Assembly: GCA_028551475.1 (NCBI GenBank)
Contig: CM052358.1
Span: 23,090,853-23,154,852 of the forward strand
Direction of reading: 5' to 3'
Source of the DNA: Casuarina equisetifolia
Taxonomy: Eukaryota; Streptophyta; Magnoliopsida; Fagales; Casuarinaceae
DNA length: 64,000 nt
In this document: piece by piece, positions 48,265 through 60,957 of the stretch
How positions within the stretch are numbered: position 1 is the stretch's first letter
Layout of the letters: each line of letters begins with the position of its first letter
Translations under genes and position numbers: made by a program
The notes under the pieces: generated by a model
The model's input: the letters and a program-made list of their open reading frames with translations, nothing else
What the model was told of the DNA's origin: nothing
Database searches by the model: none

Positions 48265-49074
48265 TAGGTGTACTAACTTGGATGTGTAAGAAGCATTTAA
48301 ATCATAAACTCAATATTGCGTGGGAGGGACGACAATTGTGACAAGCAAAAACAACAATAGGCTCCAATGCTGATTTGTGAAATAGTGCCTGGGTGATTTA
48401 TTTTAAAACTCACTAACTTTATAACTTAGACTGGCTTCACATGCTCTGTAGCTTTTCACTTCAGTAAATCAGGAGAGAGACTGTCGAACACCCAAGGCTT
48501 GCTCCTGAAAGCAGGCCCATGACGTGAGAGAAAAGCAGAAAATTTTGACCAGCACATCAGGCCTCCCACGTGAGCTTTAAATGTCACGTGGATAGTTTTC
48601 TAATCACGTAGAAGTGGTATAAACCACTTCTTTACTACGTAACATTTGGATAAACTTCAATTTCTTTGCCTTTCAAAAATTTGTTAATAGCATGATGTGA
48701 CCTTCAATTAGGGCAGATACTAATTCTTTTTTTTTTCCTCACAAAAGATGCTCTGTTTCTCTATAATGCATATGTTACAGGATTAATTATCATAGATTCT
48801 TATCTGCTCAATTTTCAATCCATTAACCCAAAAATAAGGTGCAAATGACAAATGGAATGCAACATGAAAAGAGATTGATTAGCACTTCAAACTATTGGAA
48901 AACATAAATCAAACTATAAGTACTCTATGTCAAGATGCCTTTTGGTAAGGCATATCTCTTTTATCGATGCCAACCAAATAGCTTCAGCTAATGATTTCAA
49001 TTTATGAAACTATGTGGTACAATTTTAAGACAATGTGTTTATGGAGTGGGAAGACAACTCAGCACTTCCTCAAA
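48265..49074. other. non-genic, start of duplicated block 3
   Basis: No gene. 48290-48370 and 48730-48960 align with 23570-23700 and 24600-24900. Confidence 0.5.
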
Positions 49075-49781
49075 TGAATTTTACATTTATATAAATAAAT
49101 AAACTGAAGATTTTTTGTGAGATTTTATATTATTTAAATTACTAAATCATTAAATTGAAATCATTAAAATACTCAAGTAATTTACTGAATGAATTTCAAC
49201 TCGTAAAAACGACTTTATAATCAACACGAATTATAGACAATAATTCACATTTTTTTCTCATAGTTTTTATTGGAAAGTTCATGAGTGTTGACACCTTCGC
49301 CAAAAACAAAAATAGGAGGGTGTTTTTTACCGCGTAGCTTTTGAAGGTGATAAATCTTATAAATAAAGAAAAACTTGTGCAAAGCTAAAGGTGGCAACTG
49401 TATAAGTACACATAGAAACTTGATAAAAATTGTAACAGTAAACTGAAAATAAAAATACTTTGAAATGGATTTAGGAAATCATAATCCTATCTCTATTTAA
49501 AAACTCAGCAATCGATCCCATTTTATCCACATAACGGAGTGCGCGATCATTTGCTTCCATTACTTGTCTGCTTTCGTCGCCTTGTTGCGTGAAAACCCGG
49601 ACAGAAATTCACATGCGATGTAATAGTAGCAGTGAGTGGTCGGGAACGAAGCGGAAACATGATGTAATAGTTGCTATAAAAGCTGATGAAAAAGTGGAAA
49701 TGCCTAGTCGTGCTCTAAAACCTTAAAGGTTCTAGAATTCCGCTGAAAGAAATCTAAGAAGCCTAGTTGCCTAAATAAAAA
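49075..49781 (+). promoter_or_regulatory. duplicated upstream region of kinase copy E
   Basis: Aligns with 24995-25813 and 3330-4092. The gtaatagtagcag block is at about 49620, followed by gaagcggaaac. Likely old promoter and 5' UTR. Confidence 0.5.
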
Positions 49782-49912
49782 ATGAGACCTAGAATCTCCC
49801 CTCTTATTGCTTTCCTTCTATTTTTACTCTGCCTTGGTTTGCAGTTCGCCAGTGCTGATACTATTGATACTATTCGACCAGGCCAATCGTTAAACACCTC
49901 GGGTGTCATCTC

Positions 49913-50533
49913 TGTTTGTGTTATTGGAACGTTGCTCGAAGAAGTAGAGAGAAAGAATAAAGAGATTGAAGACAGGGGCAAACGAGCACTGGCAGCACTG
50001 CTTGACTCTCTGCCTAAACCTGTGAGGCCCATGCAGGAAACACATTCAGACTTTACATCGAGTGAAGGAAGGAAGAATACTCAACTCACACTGCATGCCC
50101 CACATGCTTGCTACAGACAGGTATATCAACCCAAGCTTACAAGATAGCATGGATTCCAGCTAAGCAAGAACTCAGCCTTCAGGAATTATCATTCAGGAGA
50201 AACCTCAAAGGAAATCATCCGGAGGATCAACGCTCCATCGCCCACTCATCCAGAAAATATGATAGGGAGGGAGGCTGCCGACCTTGACAACAATCCGAAG
50301 ATGCACATGGGAAGAGATGACTTTTGGGATGAAGTAGATAATGAAACCGACTGAGCCGACCAACTTGACTTTATATCTAAGAGACAATATTATTTAAATG
50401 TTGTTTGGTTTGGCTATATATATATGGCTTGTACTAGCTCGACATATGTGTGTTTTCTCGAGCCCTCCCTTTTGATAATATAATATAAGCCTACTTTGTA
50501 CTTGTGTTTTGCTGTTTAGCTGTTATTTCAAGT
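49913..50533 (+). repeat. 5' LTR of the copia element
   Basis: 621 bp, begins TGTTTGTGTTATTGG. The TSD and primer site fix its end at ...TTTCAAGT rather than the usual CA. A TATATATATGG box lies near 50415. Confidence 0.93.
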
Positions 50534-50545
50534 TGATATCAGAGC
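50534..50545 (+). other. primer-binding site (initiator Met-tRNA)
   Basis: TGATATCAGAGC differs by one base from the standard TGGTATCAGAGC complement and abuts the LTR directly. Confidence 0.85.
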
Positions 50546-50549
50546 TAAC

Positions 50550-51480
50550 ATGGCCCGCCGAAACAACACCTACCCATTTCCCAATTCCATTAATGTGAGC
50601 AACTTTGTTACAATCAAGCTCGCAGAAAGGAATTATATGTCCTGGATGACTCAGATAAAGTCACTCCTCCAAACACGAAAACTTACAGGTTTTATCACGG
50701 CAAAGTACCCAAACCTAGCCAGACCATGGGAGATACTGAGACGCCAAATCCTGAATTTGACTCCTAGTCACAAAGTGACGCACTAGTCAAATCCTGGATA
50801 ATTAACACACTTTCTGAAGAAGCTTTAGGTCATATTTTTGAACTAGAGACATCATCACAAGTCTAGGATGAGCTAGCAAATCATTTTGCTCAGAAAACAG
50901 AATCCCGTGAATTTGACCTACTTTCCCAACTCAATAACATTCGGAAAGAAGGTAAAACTTTGTCAAATTTTTTGATAGAGTTCAAAGGTATTTTGAATCA
51001 ATTAAGCTCTATTGGAAAACCTATTTCAGATTCTACGAAAACATTTAGACTGCTTGAAAGCCTTGATGCATCATATGAATCTTTCAAAACTGCTATGTTT
51101 CGCCCTCCAATACCTAAATTTAGCATTGTGATTTCATAACTTCAATCATATGAATCACGAAGCACTAGGTATCCAAAGAATACTTCTGGAACTCCAATAG
51201 AAGGTGTAGCATATACAGCTCAACGATACAATTGTGGCAGACGAAGCAATAGAGGGAGAGGCACCCAACAAAGATTTACCTCTCAAGGACGTGGTTTCAC
51301 ACCAACCGCCTACAACAACAACAGAGGAACCTACAATTAGGGAAGATTAATAGGAAATAATCCAAACAATACCTCAGGTGATGAAAATCAACCCTTTACA
51401 CAACATCCTATTACCTGTCAAATTTGTGGAAAGAAAGGTCACATAGGTCTTGATTGTTGGTGGCGTTTTGATCACACCTT
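50550..51480 (+). mobile_element. gag region of the copia element
   Basis: Starts MARRNNTYPFPNSINVSNFV and has LAERNYMSWMTQIKSLLQ, the opening of copia UBN2-type gag. A CQICGKKGHIGLDC zinc knuckle lies at about 51418-51460. Fossil. Confidence 0.85.
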
Positions 51481-51539
51481 CCAAGCTGACAATATACCTA
51501 AGGCTCTGGCAACACTACACATCAATGGGCCTAAGAACA

Positions 51540-52923
51540 ATGAATGGGTAGCTGATTTAGGAGCCTCCTCTCACATCGTGGAATCAATAGGTACTCTATC
51601 ATCATTTTCAAAATATTCAAGATCTGACACAATATTTGTTGGAAATGGAGAACGTATTCCAATTACACATATAGGCTCAGGACATCTCAGCCAAGGAAAA
51701 TTGAAATTAAATTCAGTTTTGGTAGCTCCTGCTATCAAACAAAATTTATTATCTGTCTCAAAACTAACAGATGATAATCCATGCTTAGTGGTCTTTGACA
51801 AAACTTCATTTGTGGTTAAGGACCTGAACACACAGGAGAGCCTACTAAAGGGATCTAGAAGAGGAGATCTGTACGTGTTGCCCAATGAGAAAATACAAGC
51901 TTATCTTACCTTTCACCAACAGGCAACAGATGGCAACACCTGGCATAAACGCCTTCGAACTCTAACTTACGCATTTTGAGTGATTTGCATAAACAGAAAC
52001 TTATTGATTTAAGAGGTGATATTCCTAGATTCTGTAATATTTGCTCAGAGACAAAGAGCCACTGTTTATCCTTTAATTCCTCAGAAAATAAATCACAAGT
52101 GCCTTTTGAGTGCATACATAGTGATTTATGAGGCCCGTCACTAGAAAGGTCATGCCAAAACTTCTTATATTATGCAATATTTGTGGATGAATGCACACGG
52201 TATTCTTGGTTTTATCCTTTGAAAAGAAAATCTGATTTCTTCAAAATATTTGTTGATTTTAAATCCATGATAGAAAGACAGTTTGACAAGAAAATCAGAA
52301 CTCTCCATTCTGACAACGGTGGTGAATATACAAGTAAAGACCTGGAAGAGGAGCTGCGATACCATGAAATTTTGCATCAAATGTCGTGTCCTTACACACC
52401 AGAACAGAACGGGATCGCCGAATGAAAACATAGGCATATTGTTGACCTCGGCAGATCATTATTAAGAGAAGCTTCTATTCCACGTAAGTATTGGGTAGAA
52501 GCCTTTTCTACCGCTATTTATTTGATAAACATATTACCAACAAGAATACTGCACGGGAAATCACCTTTTGAAACCCTTTATAATAGGGTTCCTGAATATG
52601 GAACTTTCAGGGTCTTTGGATCTCAATGTTACCCTTGTTTAAGATCTACCATGACAGATAAACTTACGTCAAAATCTGTCCCGTGTGTCTTCTTAGGATA
52701 CAGCACACGTCACAAAGGTTACAGGTGTCTACACTTACACACAGGAAAACTTTTTATCTCTAGACACGTAGTGTTTAATGAGCAAGCTTATCCTTTTGAA
52801 GAAAACAGCAAGCTTACGGAGAAAAACAATGACACAACTCCACAAGAGAGTGACTTGTTCCTTACTCAAATAATTCCCGACGCAAGAACATTTCAGGAAA
52901 TGAACTCAGCCTCAGCCTCTTAA
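51540..52923 (+). mobile_element. protease and integrase of the copia element
   Basis: Protease-like NEWVADLGASSHIV near 51540 (a DSGAS-type site). The integrase core follows with DECTRYSWFYPLKRKSDF (about 52186), HSDNGGEYTS (about 52305), PEQNGIAE (about 52400) and the SPFETLYNRVPEYGTFRVFG tail (about 52558). Fossil. Confidence 0.88.
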
Positions 52924-53250
52924 GTATAGCACAAAGATATGATCTTTGATCAAGGTACTTCCCAAGTACAACTGCTCCATCACCATACAGCTGTCCAAAC
53001 CGAAGAGATTGCTACACCTAGCAATCAGTACCTTGGTGAGATTAATACACCCACCACACGGTATAGAAGGACACCATAAAATCCGATAGATTTTCATGAG
53101 GAAGAATCGAGGAGTGAAGAAATTTCTAATCCTACAATTAATGAAGAAGTACGGGACATCGTTTTAAATACAAACCCAACAAGTTCACTCCCCGATTCCA
53201 ATTACACATATAGGCTCAGGACGAAGAGTAAAACCCAAGGAACACATCAC

Positions 53251-55015
53251 GTGTTACCAAGCTCTACTCAGTTCTTGACCAACCAATCTCCTAGCTCATC
53301 TTCTCCATCTTTCCACTATAAGCTCGACAAGAACCTTAGTGTATCCGAACCTTCAACTCCCACAACTACCAGTCAAGAAACCACTAGCCAAACTTCAACC
53401 GAAAATCCAGCTAGAATCCATCCAATGACGACAAGAAACCAAGCTGGAATCAGGCGTCCTAACACTCAATATGCCCTTCACACAACAACAAATATTCCCC
53501 CTACACCCACTAGCGTGCAAAATGCCCTCTCACATGATGGTTGGAGGGCAGCCATGTTGAATGAAATGAGAGCCTTGCAAAAGGCAGAAACTTGGTCTCT
53601 TGTCCCACGTCTGTCCTCCATGAACGTGGTTGGAAACAAGTTGGTTTTTAAGACCAAACTCACACCTCAAGGAACTCTAGACAGATTGAAGGCACGGCTG
53701 GTTGCAAAAGGATATCACCAGGAAGCCGGAATAGACTACCTTGAAACTTATAGTCCTGTGGTGCGTCCAACAACCATAAGGTTAGTTTTATCTCTTACTA
53801 TAATCCGTGGATGGGATATTAAACAACTGGACATAGAGAACGCATTCCTGCATGGTCATTTATCTGAACCTATCTTCATGCTTCAGCCTGAGGGATTCAC
53901 TGATCCAAGGTTCCCTGATCCCGTGTGCCGTCTCCATAGATCACTCTATGGTTTAGAACAGTCCCCTTGTGCTTGGTTCGAAAGGTTTTCTAACTTCTTA
54001 CTGGAATGTTGCTTTATTTGTTGCATATTCGATCCCTCTCTTTTCTTATATAAGAAAGGGACTCATGAACTTTGGGTTTTACTCTACGTTGATGACATTA
54101 TTGTTACCGGAAACACCACATAATTAATTAATGATTTTATTGATGAACTTGGTGGTGGTTTTCCGATTAAGGATCTAGGAAGATTGCACTACATTCTCGG
54201 TTTGCAGGTTACATACAATGACGCTGGGCTATTTCTGTCACAACATCAGTACACTCTGGATGTCCTCAGAAGGGCCAAAATGATATATAGCAGACCTATC
54301 TCAACACCCATGGCCGTGAAAGACGAGACAGTATCTAATGGTGAAAGTCTTTTTCCACAACCAACCATCTTCCGTAGCATACTCGGATCACTACACTACG
54401 TATCACAAACTCGGCTAGATATTAGCCAAGCAGTTCACCGTTTATGCCAGCAAATGACTGCTCCACGGGTCAAGGATTTCTTTAAGCTAAAGAGAATTCT
54501 GAGGTACCTACAAGGTACGGCAAACTATGGCCTGCAAATTTATCGTCAAAGCCCTACCACAATTTACGGCTTCACATATGCAGATTATGGAGGCTGTCAT
54601 CAATCCAGAAAATCAACCACAGGCTTCTTTATGTTCATGGGAGCTAACCTTATCTCATGGTCTTCACGTAAGCAGGACGTTGTGTCTCGTTCGTCTGCTG
54701 AAGCAGAATACAAAGGCATGGCAGAAGGGACAGCAGAAGCCGTGTAGTTAATGAACCTGCTAAGGACACTTAGGGTAAGTCAATATCACCCCATACACTT
54801 GTTTTGTGATAACTTGTCTGCTCTGCATATGTCAGTTAACCCAATGCAACATAATAGAACTAAGCACATGGAAATAGACATTCACTTTGTGAAAGAAAAG
54901 GTTGCTCAAGGTACCATTGTTACGACATACGTACCTTCTAGCGAACAGTTGGCGGACATCCTCACCAAGCCACTGCCGAGAGACAGATATGAAGACCTGA
55001 GGAACAAGATCGGTG
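53251..55015 (+). mobile_element. reverse transcriptase and RNase H of the copia element
   Basis: Reverse transcriptase with LVFKTKLTPQGTLDRLKARL (about 53642), QLDIENAFLHG, SLYGLEQSP and the catalytic LLYVDDIIVTG (about 54082). RNase H continues from 54184 with KSTTGFFMFMGANLISWSSR and SAEAEYKGMA near 54700, ending with KHMEIDIHFVKEKV and LADILTKPLP before 55000. Frames are long, so the element is fairly young. Fossil. Confidence 0.92.
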
Positions 55016-55040
55016 TCACCCCACCAATCTTGAGGGGGAG

Positions 55041-55661
55041 TGTTGTTGTTATTGGAACGTTGCTCAAAGAAGTAGAGAGCAAGACTAAGGAGATTGAAGA
55101 CAGGGGCAAACGAACACTGGCAGCACTGCTTGACTCTCTGCCTAAACCTGTGAGGCCCATGCAGGAAACACATTCAGACTTTACGTCGAATGAAGGAAGG
55201 AAGAATACTCAACTCACACTGCATGCCCCACGTGCTCGCTACAGACAGGTATATCAACCCAAGCTTACAAGACAGCATGGATTCCAGCTAAGCAAGAACT
55301 CAGCCTTTAGGAATTATCATTAGGGAGAAACCTCAAGGGAAATCATCCGGAGGATCAGCGCTCCACCACCCACTCATCCAAAAAATATGATAAGGAGGGA
55401 GGCTGTCGACCTTGACAACAATCCAAAGATGCACATGGGAAGAGATGACTTTTGGGATGAAGTAGATAATGAAACCGACTGAGCCGACCAACTTGACTTT
55501 ATATCTAAGAGACAATATTATTTAAATGTTGTTTGGTTTGGCTATATATATATGGCTTGTACTAGCTCGACATATGTGTGTTTTATCGAGCCCTCCCTTT
55601 TGATAATATAATACAAGCCTACTTTGTACTTGTGTTTTGCTGTCTAGCTGTTATTTCAAGT
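55041..55661 (+). repeat. 3' LTR of the copia element
   Basis: 621 bp, begins TGTTGTTGTTATTGG right after GAGGGGGAG and ends ...TTTCAAGT before ATCTC. Pairs with 49913-50533. Confidence 0.94.
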
Positions 55662-57982
55662 ATCTCCTCTACCAATGGAAGGTTCTCTCTTCGCTTCGAT
55701 CTTCCCTTCGAAAACTCAGACAAGCGTTACGTGTTTATAGAAACAAATAATTATAGCAGAATAGTTTGGGCTGCAAATAGGAAGTACCCAACCATAAATT
55801 CCTCTGTTGTTCTCACTTTCAACCAAGAGCGCAATCTTGTTATATCTGATGGTAACTTTTCGTACAGGATGACTAACACTTCAGCTGGCAATGACACCTA
55901 TGCCAGGCTATTAGATACAAGTAATCTTATATTGACAAACAATGCCAAGGAAGTTTTGTGGCAAAGCTTCGATTATCCTTTTGCTGTTCTCTTGTCGGGA
56001 ATGAAGATTAAAGATGCTAAAATAGGATGGTCAGTCGTATCACTAAAATGTGACCTGGCTTCCGGATCTGCTAATGACCTAGTTGTTGGATCTTTCTCTC
56101 TGCATCTGGGCTCTCAGAAAGAGTTGATCTTAATGGATGGTTCGAAACCATACTAGAGTAGCCGGCTCATTGGTGATCTTGCTGCTATATTCGAGATTGA
56201 CGGGGAGGACGTTACATGGCGTCGTAACTACACTAATACAACCTCACAAGTAGCGTTGGATTGTGATGGGAATCTCATGCTGCTGACATATGATGAAAAG
56301 TTTCAAAAGTTAAACTACGATTTCTTATCTAAGTGTGCTGGGCATGTTTGCGGTGATTTCTATATATGCAATGAAACTTTATATTTTCCATGTGATTGTC
56401 TGCCAGGATTCATAAAAGGAATGGATGGATGTGAGAGAAGAATTGAATTACAGTGCAGCAATAGTACTAAGGTTCAGAAAGATAAGTTTCTTCCTATTTC
56501 TAGAGTTGCTCTGCCCAGATATCCAGTGCGGTTGCTCGTCAGCAATACTTCAAATTGCAAATCTGCATGCTTGAATAACTGCTTGTGTACCGGCTATGCT
56601 TATGATCAAGAGGATCGTTGCTTAGTTTGGAGTGGCCCTCAGATTTGAAACAACGCTGAACAGATTATATATATCAAACAGTTTTCTATCTGAAACTCGC
56701 CACTTTGAACAACTTAGGAGGTGAGAAAAAATATTAACATGTTACTTGGTGATTGTTGTTTCGGTTCTTTTGTCTTCTTCCTTTAGTTAATTATTTTTTT
56801 GGTTGGAATTTTCTTGAAGAGATACCTTTAGGCATCGCCAATCTGTAATGAATTGAACGACACTAATGCTATGTACTTCTCTGATTTCCTTTTCTTTTTT
56901 GTTTTTATTTCATTGAACAGAAACAAACTCTACTAGTGGAATTGTAACAGTACCAAAATATGAGAATTCCAAGGTTAGAGGAAATAAAAAAATTCAGGAG
57001 ATTGTCATCCCCATAGCATCTATTGGTGTGCTATTTACCATGGGCCTTTTTGTTTATCATCTGATGATAAAGCTAAGAAGTAAGGGTGAGTAAGGAATCA
57101 CTCACAACCTTCTTTTAGCAAACTAAATTTTGTATATTGAAAGATTTATGTTGTTTACCATATAGGGGAGGATTTGTTGCTGCTAGATTTAGGCATGACG
57201 CAAACGGTCAATACAACAGAGGATGGAGATGGTAGGAAAAGAGATGTCCAAATGCCGTTTTCCGTTTTGCAAGCATTTATGCTGCAACTAATAATTTCTC
57301 AGCTACAAATAAGTTGGGGGAGGGTGGCTTTGGGCCTGTTCACAAGGTATGGTTCAATGTTTGTTAACGTTATGATTTGGAGGAGGAATTCATGTACAAG
57401 GCTATAACACTTACAGCCAATACCTTTTGAATGTTAATTTGCACATATAGGCAATTTTCATTTTTTGTTGTTGCCTAACTTTAATTGTGTGTGAGATTTG
57501 CAAGACTAAGTTCTGTATGCTAGCTATCAATTGGTGAGTATTGGGTAACTATCCTTTATAAGCTTATATGTGAATGGATAATTATTGATCTAATAGAAAC
57601 AATTATTAAAGAAGTCTAGCTCTTAACATGAAAGTGAAAGTTTAGACTCTAATCATGGCTTAAGAACAACCATCCCATGCCAATAGCATGTATCTTTTGA
57701 AATAGATAGTTATAGTAAGAATTATCATTTATTAAGGGTTTATTGGTCAAAAATTTCAAGGAAGACTATTGAAAGGAGATGAGGTGGCTATAAAAAGACT
57801 TTCGAAAAGATCTGGACAAGGTTGGGAGGAGCTTAAAAATGAAGCAAGGCTCATAGCCAAGCTCCAACACAAGAATCTTGTTAAGCTTTTGGGTTGTTGC
57901 ATTAAAAAAGTTGAGAATATTCTAATATATGAATATTTACCCAATAAAAGTTTGGATTACTTTGTATTTGGTGGGTAATTTC

Positions 57983-58146
57983 TTTTTTTTTTTTATGGAA
58001 AGGTAAACTGTATTAATACATATTAAAGTACAAAAGCACAGGGACATACCCCAATATTACAAAAGTCACCATATCTATGAAAAGATGGAAGTTGGAAGCC
58101 TCCAAATCTCACTCAAAATAACATTGCATTGAGAAGATTTTATATT
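57983..58146 (-). mobile_element. LINE 3' scrap in an intron of copy E
   Basis: About 164 bases match the minus-strand LINE end at 19861-20015 ('gaagcctccaaatctcactcaaaat'), starting with a T run (its poly(A)). ATTTCTT occurs at both edges and is a possible target duplication. Copy D has the same intron without this insert. Confidence 0.85.
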
Positions 58147-59328
58147 TCTTATATTTTTATGGTGCTTTGCCTTTGATTCTTTATGATATGCTTTTTTAAA
58201 TTTACACCACTAACCATCCCTTATATTTATGTATGAAATAGATCTTGAAAAGTCTAGGATACTAAATTGGGGAACTCAAGTTCAAATTATTGAAGGAATT
58301 GCTTAAGGACTTACTTATCTTCATCAATATTATAGGTTAAGAATCATTCACAGAGATTTGAAGCCTAGTAACATTTTGTTGGACATTGATATGAATCTTA
58401 AAATTTCAGATTTTGGAATTGGAAGAATATTTGGAGGAAATGAATTACAAGCAAATACAAATAGAATTGTTGGTACTTAGTAAATATTGCAAAAGTGAAA
58501 TATGAAATTGTCACAATGAGTACTATGTGAATGTTCATTTGCATCAATTGATGAGTAAGACATGCAATTGCTAACTTTTCTTTTACTTGTTAATGGCGTA
58601 CAACGGCTATATGTCTCCTAAATACATTTTGGAAGGTCCCTTTTCAACCAAATCTGATGTCTTTAGCTTTGGTATCTTGTTCTTAGAGATTTTGAGTGGC
58701 AAGAAAAGCATTCGTTTTAATCAAACTGGTTCTCTCCATCTTATCACATATGTAAGTATCTTTTCACATATTTATTAGTAAAAAGTGAAACACTTATCAT
58801 TTGTCCTTTAGAATAAGTTGTTAAATAGATAAGTATTCATTGATTGTCAAAATTGGTTGTGATTAAAAAAGAATATATTATTAACTCCTTTTGTCTTGAA
58901 TTTCAAAACCCTAAGTACAATATTAGAATTTATTAGTTGTTTTAGAAATTCAACTAAATAATTATGAATTTAAGCGTTAATTCTCTCTGACATTGTGTTC
59001 TTTTTGAAATTTTAAGGCAGGGAAATTATGGACAAATGATAAAGGAGCAAACTTGGTGGATCCACAAATTGAAAACATACCTTCTATTTATATGGTATTG
59101 AGATATGTAAACATAGCTCTCCTTTGTGTTCAAGAGAATGCAAAAGATAGACCAACTATGTCCGATGTTGTCACCATGTTAAGGTACGAAAATGTAGCTG
59201 TGCCTTATCCCAAGGAACCTGCATTCTTGAATGTGAGAAATATGATGAAGACAAACCCAGTGGACACTAGAACGACAGAAACTTGTTTGGGGAATGACAT
59301 AACCGACTCAATTATGGAAGGCTGGTAG

Positions 59329-60004
59329 CTTTTGGTCATGCAGCTACAAGCATCATTCCAAATGATGTTATATATCACTGGCCTGTATCAAAATCTGAAC
59401 TTTTTATTTCTATTTTATTTTAAATACTTGTTAAATACTTTAAGTTGTGTACTGGATTATTAAGGTCTTTGGCTGTATAATTTAATCTTATAGTTTTGAT
59501 AATATTAAAAACTTTATTTTCTTACTTCCAAAACAAAAGAAGTGAACAAGTCAGCGGTGACGAGGTTACAATACTTTTAGGTACGTAAGAAATGATGCGA
59601 AGTTCTTCTAGACACCTAAACTTTCCTACCAAATCTTCTTCAAACTAAAACCACGTCTTTGAGTACGAAGACTTTGATATCATTGTACCACATTGGTAAG
59701 ATGCTGTAAAATACCCTTCTTCATTAATGTTTGTTCAAGACTGTTTCAACACGAGCCATTTTCACCACGGTCGAGCACGGCTCTTTTGGACAAGGAATAT
59801 CTGTTTCTTATTCATCTGTTTAGCTTTCAGCTAAAGATTTTAATCTATGAAATTGGGTTCAAGTAAGACTATGTGTCTCGATTTGTAGAGACAGTTCACA
59901 TCTCCCTAAGTCAGTTTTACATTTAAATGCAATCAATCTAAGCTTATTAGTGAGATTTCACATTGCTTCTATTCCAAATTGATAAAAAGAATATTTCTCT
60001 TAAA
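59329..60004. other. 3' flank of copy E, linker of unit 3
   Basis: No gene. Aligns with 12400-13000 and 34700-35110. Confidence 0.55.
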
Positions 60005-60099
60005 GTTATGAGAACCCAGTTCCCGCATCTAGGTTCTCAACAAGAGATAATCTTAGTAAATTGGGAACCATACTGAAGTCACCGACTCATTGGTGATTA
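60005..60099 (+). pseudogene. S-receptor-like kinase relic G (cut by copia)
   Basis: About 90 bases match the lectin-domain end of exon 1 in copy E (56098-56178), from the 'catctaggttctca' region to 'ccgactcattggtgat'. The frame is broken. It sits after copy E just as B and C sit after A and D. The copia LTR at 60100 cuts it, so its continuation, if any, lies beyond the window. Confidence 0.7.
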
Positions 60100-60549
60100 T
60101 GATAGAAAAGAAACATTATAGGATCTGCGTAGACAGATCTAAAACACCGTTTGTATGATTTTGATTTAGCAAAACAAATAAAAATAGAATTCATAGAAAC
60201 ATACCGCTCTTGCGATCCATTCTTTCGTCATTGTAGACCCAATAATGCTCTTTGGAATTCGGGCTTAGGCGAATATCCTCTATTCTCATAAGAATCACTG
60301 GCTCAATGAGAGAACTTAGGTTTCGCCTCTTTTGTGAAAAAGCAACATTATGAAACCCTAAGAACATTACGTATTTATATGAGCTAGATGATAAGACCTA
60401 GCCTTACCTTATGTGCAACCCAATAGGCCCACTCATCACGGCCCTATTTGGTTAGCCACAGCCCACATCAGCTAGTCCATATTTAGAACTTTCATGGACC
60501 AACATAATATAGCCCACTTTAGTAAGCTTAGATAAAAATTAAGCTAACA
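60100..60549 (-). repeat. 3' LTR of the TNT1-94-like copia
   Basis: 450 bp, on the minus strand TGTTAGCTTAA to ...TTCTATCA. The neighbouring kinase relic gives the boundary; GATTA (60095-60099) would be the target duplication, not checkable here. Confidence 0.8.
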
Positions 60550-60957
60550 TTCTCCCACTTGGGCTATATTAAACTGAAATAATGCGCATCTTTACATTGA
60601 TCCAGAAACAGTTCTGAACTAAAACCAACCATATGAGATCTTAAACTTTGAATCACACTAGTAACTATACCTATTAAGAGATATAGCACCAATCATGATC
60701 ACAAAATCTTCAATCTCTTAACACAGATAAATATGGTGATGTGGCAACTATATAACACTTTAACAATTTCTGTATGCATTATTACTGTTGTCAGTTTAAT
60801 TCTCTCTCCTTCGATAACAGAATGTCATCAGAGAATTTACTTTATGGTTCCAATGAACCTTTTAACATATCTTGCACTTTATAACTCGAGTTAAACTTTA
60901 TATGTTACAAGATATCCTTATGGCTATGTAATTCCAGCCAATACTTAAGGTATACTT

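Larger units (their letters stand above)
49913..55661 (+). mobile_element. Ty1/copia LTR retrotransposon in exon 1 of copy E, TSD ATCTC
   Basis: LTRs at 49913-50533 and 55041-55661 (621 bp each), with ATCTC on both sides (49908-49912 and 55662-55666). A Met-tRNA primer site is at 50534, and the polypurine tract GAGGGGGAG directly precedes the 3' LTR. gag, protease, integrase, reverse transcriptase and RNase H follow in copia order on the same strand as the host gene. By hand the LTRs differ at about 26 of 621 sites (about 4%), near 1.6 million years at 1.3e-8 per site per year, making it the youngest of the complete elements. A handful of breaks, perhaps four to eight, make it inactive, though long frames survive. 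Confidence 0.96.
49782..59328 (+). pseudogene. G-type lectin S-receptor-like kinase, copy E (split by copia)
   Basis: Third SD-1/CES101-like copy and the best record of the ancestral ectodomain. Exon 1 is 49782-49912 (signal peptide, RPGQSLN) plus 55662-about 56721 (full B-lectin with IVWAANRKYP, S-locus region, EGF and PAN cysteines). Then come about 56921-57085 (membrane span), 57166-57345, 57761-57970 (VAIKRLS), 58242-58479 ([13 protein letters not shown]), 58614-58751 and 59017-59328. A copia element (49913-55661) breaks exon 1. Further damage: TAG for Trp at 56154-56156, TGA after GPQI near 56646, a one-base loss in exon 3 near 57262, TAA for Gln (IA-stop-G) near 58303, and loss of the exon 6 acceptor AG near 58612. 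A LINE scrap lies in the intron before exon 5. Non-functional as a receptor. Confidence 0.93.

Noticed and set aside
49782-50147. 121-codon frame at the start of copy E
   Set aside because: A chimera: kinase signal-peptide exon running into the copia 5' LTR. Not a separate gene.
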